From assembly GCA_008931825.1 (NCBI GenBank), contig QXVZ01012827.1:3107-27455 (forward strand): a stretch of DNA of 24,349 bases, written 5' to 3'. The first letter of the stretch is position 1. Every line of letters begins with the position of its first letter. Under the pieces are notes generated by a model that was given only the letters and a program-made list of their open reading frames with translations, did no database searches and was not told where the DNA came from. The translations under genes were made by a program, and so were the position numbers. Shown one piece after another: positions 18,780 through 24,349 of this stretch. This DNA is from Phallusia fumigata (Eukaryota > Chordata > Ascidiacea > Phlebobranchia > Ascidiidae).

Positions 18780-19727
18780 TGCTATTAAAGTAATTCGATT
18801 TGATGAAACGAATCTATACTAATCCTGCAAAGAATTTCAAAAGTGATTGTCGTTACTGATAGTTTAGTTTAGTTAGTTTTAGTGATGAGACAACACACAA
18901 CGAAAGAACGAGCGGCGTGCCAAGAAACCATAAACATATTGCTCAGTGCTGTCATGCGTTCTCAATGCCCCTGTTTTAATAGCAACCTTAGAGTCTCTGA
19001 ATGAAAAACTTTCAAAATCGATCCAAAGAAATTTAACTCGCAATCTTTAATGAAAATACAAAATATTTGTAATTGCCGCCACAAAAACGGGCAAATTCGG
19101 AACATAGCGTTTACATGGAGACTTATGACATCAGCATTTCGTTCAACACACTGCAGGGAACGGAAATGGTGGATTGTTTTATTATAATAAACTTGTTAAG
19201 GGATGTTACCAACATTGCTAAGCAGTATACGAAACTGTACAAAGTGAATTTTCAGCCCTGACGCTTCTCGTATTTCTGAAAACTAACATTGTACATTTTG
19301 GTGGGGTTATGCCTATGCAGTACTAAAACATCAAACCGATTCGTATCACCCAATCTTATATAGGCAACTGTATCACCGAACCTTAACCAGCAGAGCTTCA
19401 TACATGACATCAAAATCTAAGATTTACACAATATGAACATGTTGTAATTTTTACTGGACACAATGCTAATTCATGGCGCTAAAATAAACGCCAAATCTGT
19501 ATCACCAAAACGTAGACCAACTACTTCGACGATCGACTTATCCAAAACGATTTAAAATGGTAAATTCTAAAAGTCGCTGACAAATCCAGTGCTTTGTCTG
19601 TTACACGATGCAAACCTTCTTTACACAGATTCTGTTAAACAACATACAGGCTCCAACAAGCCTAAGGTTCTGCACCACTTGTGAAAAAAAGAGAAAAATA
19701 AAGAGAAAATGTGAAAATGTGAAAAAC

Positions 19728-19915
19728 AGAACGACGCTTGTTCCTCTTTCTCCACTTGAATGAATGCTACAGGATGCTGTTATCTCTCGAATATCAATCT
19801 TCTCATCTTACGCTGTTGCTTCGTTTAAGTCACTCTGAAAGTCCATGTATTTCTTGATGATCAGAATTTACGTGTAGAGCGAAAACCTACATACTTAACT
19901 GTCAACATATGATAG
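19728..19915 (+). repeat. Dispersed repeat E, copy 2
   Basis: Same strand and order of landmarks as 8990-9180 (ACGCTTGTTCCT, TCTCGAATATCAATCT, AAGTCACTCT, TTTCTTGATGATC, CTGTCAACAT). More diverged than duplication C, hence older. Confidence 0.65.
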
Positions 19916-21002
19916 CAGTTTCAAAACTGGGGTTACGACAAAAAATTTAACAAGTTTAAAGTTTTTACAGTTGCAACGTATTAAGGTAACCTGCTGCAAA
20001 AGAATATTTTGCTTCCTTTCACGTTGCCCGAGCCTCGTAGGGCCTTGTTTACGACTCTCGAAAGCGATTAAAATACTAAATACAGAAAAACGTATCTGTT
20101 ACAACTTTTGTGTTGTTTAACTTCTGTAAACTTACTCCTTGTTTCCTGGCATATTTATTTGATTTGGTTTTAGTTTTGTGTTTTGAAAAATTTCTGTTGC
20201 TGGACACCAAACGTTTATAAGGGTAGTGGGGATAATAGCCACGAAATACCGAAGTACTCTCTTTTAAACCTGTCGACTTTTCAAAACCCATAATCGCCGA
20301 GCAAAGTATAACGTTGCCACCAGGGTATCGGTTTTTCGACTTGTATTATCGTGATGTAAAGCATGCGTATTCTTTTTCTGCAGTAATTATATCCAGATCC
20401 AGACAGGCTTAAAAGTTAAAAAGTAACGTACATGTAACGCAAGTTACCGTTTGGTTTTACTTTAAAATACCTGGCGATGACAAAATAGCATGGGGTGTTA
20501 AAATATTTCATTAAAATGTTGCCCCTTAAGAGTTAAAGATATTTTACCGAAATTGATTAAATACCTAACTATTTCGCGACTTGATTTTTGCAAAAACGTA
20601 TGTGGTCCGTAATAACTTTATTCGTGCAAAAGTTACTTGCTTCACCTAAAGGTTTTGGCAGCCCTGGCTTTTTAGATTTCATTCTCTTTACTTGAGTTAA
20701 AAGAAAAGAAAGTTATGCCTTTTTTGAAAAATAAATGTGCGGTTTATTTTCTGAGATGGTAATTCTGTGTAACGCAGTGTGAAATCAAGATATGACACAA
20801 ATAAACTGTGTTTAATAACGATAGTAATAACATATGTTTAATTAAGCAAGTAACGTATGTTTAGTGTTATTGTTAGAAAATTGTCTTGGATGTTACACTA
20901 CGACCAACCAATATTTTCTGAAATAAGATATTTGCATTCAGACAAAACAATAACCAGAAAACAATAGTAGTGTTGAAATCTGTTCAGTATGGCGCTATTC
21001 TC

Positions 21003-21195
21003 ACCTAGTAGGCGTTTGCGTCACATTTCAAATATTTGGTTTCGTCACATCGCACAAACCCCAGTCAGGAAGTTGACCTAAATGCAAACTTTACTCTTCA
21101 CGATCAAACTGCAGGGCACACTGTACCAGAAATGATTAGCTAAAGATGTTTTAACCCATCATCACCAGTTTGCATTATTTTTACAACGATATGAT
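21003..21195 (+). repeat. Dispersed repeat D, copy 2
   Basis: Matches 6835-7035 through CGTCACATCGCACAAACC, AACTTTACTCTTCACGA, AAACTGCAGGGCACACTGTA, TAGCTAAAGA and GCATTATTTTTACAAC. No coding content. Confidence 0.7.
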
Positions 21196-21671
21196 TTTTT
21201 GAATTATGTTTATCAATTGTCATTACGTACAAATTTACTTTTAAATGGATTTAAACAAATTGCTATGGGTTATATATAGGAGAGGGCCTTGTTTCGCAAT
21301 GGCAATAATTGCTGTAATCTCGATTTACAGGGCAGGGTGAATTATCCACTAGATATTTGATCAGGTGCAGCTGGAAATAATCTGCTTTCACAGCTTCTAT
21401 TTGTTTAGAATTCGTTGACATTGGAGCGATTTTTGTTAACTTCTGCTAAAGATCAAGTGCTTGATACCAGTTCATTTCATTCGTTTACTAATTTTATTTG
21501 TAAAGTTTACCGAAAAAGAGTAACTAAGGATTCACAAAAAGACAAATTCATAAACAATACATCAGTAATTGAGTTAATATCCAACCTATATACAACCGTG
21601 TATTATTGATTTGCGTATTTTTACTGTACAAGATTCTTTAGCATGCTTATGATTGCAGTATGTTGTTGATG

Positions 21672-22313
21672 TCATTTAATCTCATCACTGTCGCACAATG
21701 GTATACCAGCAACGTTGCACCATCCTATTGGATTTTTGCACACTGACCCATACCTAACATTTTCTCGCCCAAAATGATCGCCCAACATATTAACCACATC
21801 CAGCAGTGGAATAGCAACAGGTAACTGTGCAAGACCAAGAACACATGTCACAGATTCGTAGGGTTTAAGGATTCCTGTATCTACTTGTATTTCAGTTCCG
21901 AACTTTTTCAAGGTCCAGTGCGATGATGTCGGGTGTTGATTTTTTTCATTTCGGAGGGTAAACGCCACATTACATGCCTTGTTTTCTTCGGAAGAAAGAC
22001 GTGGTTTGAAGACACTTTTTACTGTTGGGTTATCGCATTTGGTAAACACACGAAAAACTGCCCGTTCAGCCTCTTTTGTGGTTGAGACCACACGATCCCC
22101 ATTTGTAGAAATTTTTCCCGCTAATCCAGTCACTTTCTCGTCGTAAGTTGGTTTTGCATTTATCTTCCACAAGTATCCAGCGACAAAGCTGTCGTCAAGT
22201 GAATAGTAGATCACATTTCCATTTTCCAGTTCCCGCTTTCGACGATTCATGGTGACCGAAAATTTGTACAAGTCGTCGCCGGTTGAAGATTTCGAGGCAA
22301 AGTTAGATGACAT
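21672..22313 (-). CDS. GNVIYY-family protein, member 4 (intact, 213 aa)
   Basis: Intronless ORF. I take ATG 22313 (MSSNFASKSS) because the open frame upstream has no nearer ATG. LYKFSVTMNRRKREL (15-29) and GNVIYYSLDDSFVAGYLW (32-49) form the conserved N-terminal block. Then VTGLAGKIS (61-69), RAVFRVFTKC (84-93), CNVAFTLRNE (114-123), ESVTCVLGLAQ (153-163), VVNMLGDHFG (173-182), NVRYGSVC (185-192), NPIGWCNVAGIPL (194-206) and a charged tail. It lacks the WIDSNNSV stretch of members 1 and 3, having a divergent SHWTLKKFG region there, so it represents a separate subgroup. No signal peptide or membrane segment. Function unknown. All Cys shared with member 2 are kept, plus one near the C-terminus. 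Confidence 0.8.
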   Translation of the reverse strand: MSSNFASKSSTGDDLYKFSVTMNRRKRELENGNVIYYSLDDSFVAGYLWKINAKPTYDEKVTGLAGKISTNGDRVVSTTKEAERAVFRVFTKCDNPTVKSVFKPRLSSEENKACNVAFTLRNEKNQHPTSSHWTLKKFGTEIQVDTGILKPYESVTCVLGLAQLPVAIPLLDVVNMLGDHFGRENVRYGSVCKNPIGWCNVAGIPLCDSDEIK

Positions 22314-23190
22314 GTTGACACACAAATATGACCGAATAAATTTTGTCTTGCCACACGATAAAAACAGGAAACAAATCTATTGACAGAAAAGTAGAGTGGT
22401 GTTACACCACAACAAAACTTACTAATGTTCAGTTCAATAGCAAATTTTGGTTTTTGAGACGTGTTTTGGGCAACCTTAGGCCCCTTCCACACTGCTCGCA
22501 CAATCTTCGTCTATTTATGTTTCGTCCGCAGGCGACGCTTGCTCTAAACGACGCCGCGCGCATCGCTCGATCGCAACCTGATTGGAAATACGTTGTTCGG
22601 GCAGCGCGTGCGTGCAAACGAGCACAAACTTCACAACTGATGGTTAGGTATAGTTTGTGTTCAATACAGCATAAACTGATTTGAAGTGTTTACTTTTGTT
22701 TTGTGCCAAAACGATGTGATATAGATACTAAATAATCAAATACGCAGTTTTTTTGGTAGCGAGTACCCACACATTACAATAGCAACAGTAGCAATGAGTG
22801 AAACAGAAATTATTAACCAGCAAATGATAAGTTTGTTTTTTCTGTAGTGTTTACAGACCATCCGCTTCCTTTTCTCCTTTTTAAAGTATATGGTGAACCT
22901 AATGCTTTTTTGTGAATACGTTGAAATTTACATACGTTGATACACTTACATTGAACTAAGTAGCAAAAGCTTCCTTTATCTTTTGTTTTTGCCTTGGCTT
23001 GTTTAAAAGTTGCAAGTATCAGGTTCCACGTTAGTTATGAATGTTTACAGCGCCATAAGCACGTACGCAGTTAAACAAGCATGACGCAGACAGTGTGGTC
23101 GACGCCAACGCTATTTCAAGCCAAACTGGCGATCGTGCGTGCGAGGAAGTAACTAGTGTGCATCGAGCCTTAAAACTGTTCGAGTTTATA
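22314..23190. other. Upstream region of member 4; GC-rich patch, no gene
   Basis: Around 22480-22630 the base composition becomes markedly GC-rich (GACGCCGCGCGC, GGGCAGCGCGTGCGTGC) compared with the AT-rich surroundings. The edge CCCCTTCCACACTGCTCGC is reminiscent of short DNA-transposon ends. The patch could be a CpG-like promoter region for the minus-strand gene or a MITE. The remainder shows no gene. Confidence 0.4.
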
Positions 23191-23640
23191 GGATTCGAAG
23201 CAAAACTATGGTACCAGAAACCACAAAAATATTCTGCTAATATTAACCAAAGCTGGACATAAGAAGGTTTGGCAAGCGCCATTTTCACTCTGTTAACTTT
23301 ATTGCAACAGTTTTACTCTAGTTCTGCACTCAACGGCTTTTGTTACCTATGTACAGTTATCGAAAAACAAACAGAACGAATCCATCTTTCCACGACATTC
23401 CTGTGCTACAATACGTTTTGAAAGCCAAACATGCAAACTGACTTGTTTTCGTGACATATGGCACGTGTACACCCTACCTGACGAATCAATGCGCCATAAC
23501 GGAACCAGTCGGGGATTTACCTGGGAAAATTGTGTGTGTTTTGTTGCTGGTCTATACTGTTTGAACAAGTGCGCAACAACCAACAACAACGAAGAACTGT
23601 CTCAGATTAAAAAGTCTAATTTATCATGTGTTTCTGTGCT
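23191..23640 (+). repeat. Segmental duplication C, copy 2
   Basis: Near-identical partner of 14930-15440. Similarity starts abruptly at TAGGATTCGAAGC and persists into the secreted-protein leader block. It lies in the same orientation, about 8.26 kb away. Confidence 0.88.
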
Positions 23641-23777
23641 CACCAACCACCAGCGACAAAGAATATTGTCTTTGATTGCAAAAGTGATATTGTGAACCGG
23701 TTCAGAGCGACAAAATGAACAGAATAACAAGCGCCAAATTATTGTTCGTAATTTTCCTGATATTTAGTAGCTTATGA
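23488..23777 (+). pseudogene. Copy 4 of the secreted-protein gene: leader and signal peptide only
   Basis: The promoter/leader block (GCGCCATAACGG, GGGGATTTACCTGGG, CTATACTGTTTGAAC, GTGATATTGTGAACCGGTTC) leads to ATG 23715. It opens a 20-codon frame, MNRITSAKLLFVIFLIFSSL, then TGA at 23775-23777. This is a signal-peptide-like start matching the 4938 gene (SLFVIFVMFS), but the mature cysteine region is absent and the sequence is unrelated afterwards. It is a truncated copy; the leader block itself is better preserved here than at 15290. Confidence 0.6.
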
Positions 23778-24118
23778 CTTCATCTATTTTATCTAATATC
23801 CGATTTCCATTCTGTTCCACGCCATTGTTTTCAAATAATTCTTCAGAACAAGTTTTATTTTTTATGTTTACAGGTGATTTGCATTAACATTTAAGAATCA
23901 AAACCGAACGTACACAGCAAATCGTAAAAAGCAATAACTGAATCATTCAATCAATACAAATACATACACATTTATAAACTAACAGTATAGGGAACTTGTT
24001 TAGTACAATTAGTACACGTAATTAACATTATATTTGCTATACATATTCTGTTTCTAATAACCTTTAAATTTTACTTGAAGTCGGTTTTATTTTCTATCCT
24101 ACATGAATTATATTGTAG
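23778..24118. other. 3' flank of member 5
   Basis: AT-rich sequence that shares CAGCAAATCGTAAAAAGCAA and neighbouring stretches with the 3' flank of member 3 (17.9-18.0 kb). A minus-strand AATAAA (TTTTATT near 24086) lies about 30 nt beyond the stop of member 5. No gene. Confidence 0.45.
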
Positions 24119-24349
24119 TTACTGTATACCAGCATATTTACACCACCTTTCCGGATTATCGCATTCTACCACAAACCTAACGTTTACATTGCCAATATGA
24201 TTGCCCAACATATTCATCACAGCTAATAGCGAAACAGGAACGCTTGACTGTGCAAATCCATGCACGCATTGCACATCCTCGGATTTCAATTCACCTGTCT
24301 TTACGCTCACATCACATTCACCTATCATTACTGAGTTATTGGAATCAAT
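24119..24349 (-). CDS. GNVIYY-family protein, member 5; 5' part beyond window
   Basis: The open frame enters from the right edge at IDSNNSVMIGEC and runs to TAA at 24121-24119. It carries VSVKTGELKSEDVQC, VHGFAQSSVPVSLLAVMN, MLGNHIGNVNVRFVVEC and WCKYAGIQ. It is almost identical to member 3 (18138), including the QCVHGFAQ variant, so the two are recent duplicates; the duplicated 3' flanks agree with that. No lesion is seen in the visible part. Whether it shares the N-terminal nonsense codon of member 3 cannot be told from this window. Confidence 0.75.
   Translation of the reverse strand: MDSNNSVMIGECDVSVKTGELKSEDVQCVHGFAQSSVPVSLLAVMNMLGNHIGNVNVRFVVECDNPERWCKYAGIQ

Larger units (their letters stand above)
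18780..21671. other. 2.9-kb gene-poor stretch with repeats E and D
   Basis: Contains repeat E copy 2 (19728-19915), a weak repeat G copy (about 20291-20330) and repeat D copy 2 (21003-21195). A 62-codon open frame at 19073-19261 and a 64-codon one at 21415-21609 show no recognised motif and no clear ATG-plus-context, so I do not call them genes. Confidence 0.45.

Noticed and set aside
19073..19261. 62-codon open frame
   Set aside because: No ATG at its start, no motif, no neighbours and no duplicate for comparison.

Overview
The window reads as an AT-rich, intron-containing animal genome. It holds a multi-exon BTB-BACK-Kelch gene with short GT-AG introns, AATAAA poly(A) signals, a hAT-type non-autonomous transposon and many diverged interspersed repeats. 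Compact introns and fast family expansion suggest a small invertebrate genome; an ascidian tunicate is my best guess, but that is an inference and no single feature proves it. There are no bacterial operons, rRNA, CRISPR or convincing tRNA. One base is ambiguous (N at 3269).

Layout. 1-2856 (minus strand): one KLHL-type gene whose ten exons I can join with consistent phases. It appears to encode two BTB domains in tandem, then BACK and the start of the Kelch region, and it runs off the left edge. A stray inverted copy of its first BTB exon, with a stop codon, lies at 3339-3459 (plus). 4300-5160: two tandem copies of a promoter/leader block, the second driving a small secreted cysteine-containing protein (4938-5159). 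More decayed copies of this block lie at 15290-15530 and 23488-23777.

The main theme is a family of intronless genes for a ~212-residue protein I do not recognise. There are five recognisable members plus one broken copy: 5870-6583 (minus, 3'-truncated, one nonsense codon, split by a hAT element at 6116-6505), 10740-11405 (plus, frameshifted at its last codons), 13841-14479 (minus, intact), 18138-18779 (minus, nonsense codon near the N-terminus), 21672-22313 (minus, intact) and 24119-24349 (minus, cut by the window edge). All well-preserved members share motifs such as GNVIYYSL, FTLRN, CVxGxAQ, NMLGxxxG, NVRY and a C-terminal WCNxAGI.

Just downstream of the plus-strand member, at 11703-11906 behind a TATA box, is a 67-residue ORF with a basic stretch followed by a hydrophobic C-terminal segment. 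It resembles the adenovirus pX-type core peptide carried by Maverick/Polinton and adintovirus-like elements.

Between the genes are dispersed duplicated blocks: 11985-13175 with 15640-17690; 14930-15440 with 23191-23640; 6835-7035 with 21003-21195; 8990-9180 with 19728-19915; and 9787-9870 with 10407-10490. The region therefore looks like a rapidly duplicating, decaying and transposon-rich gene-family cluster beside one conserved gene.
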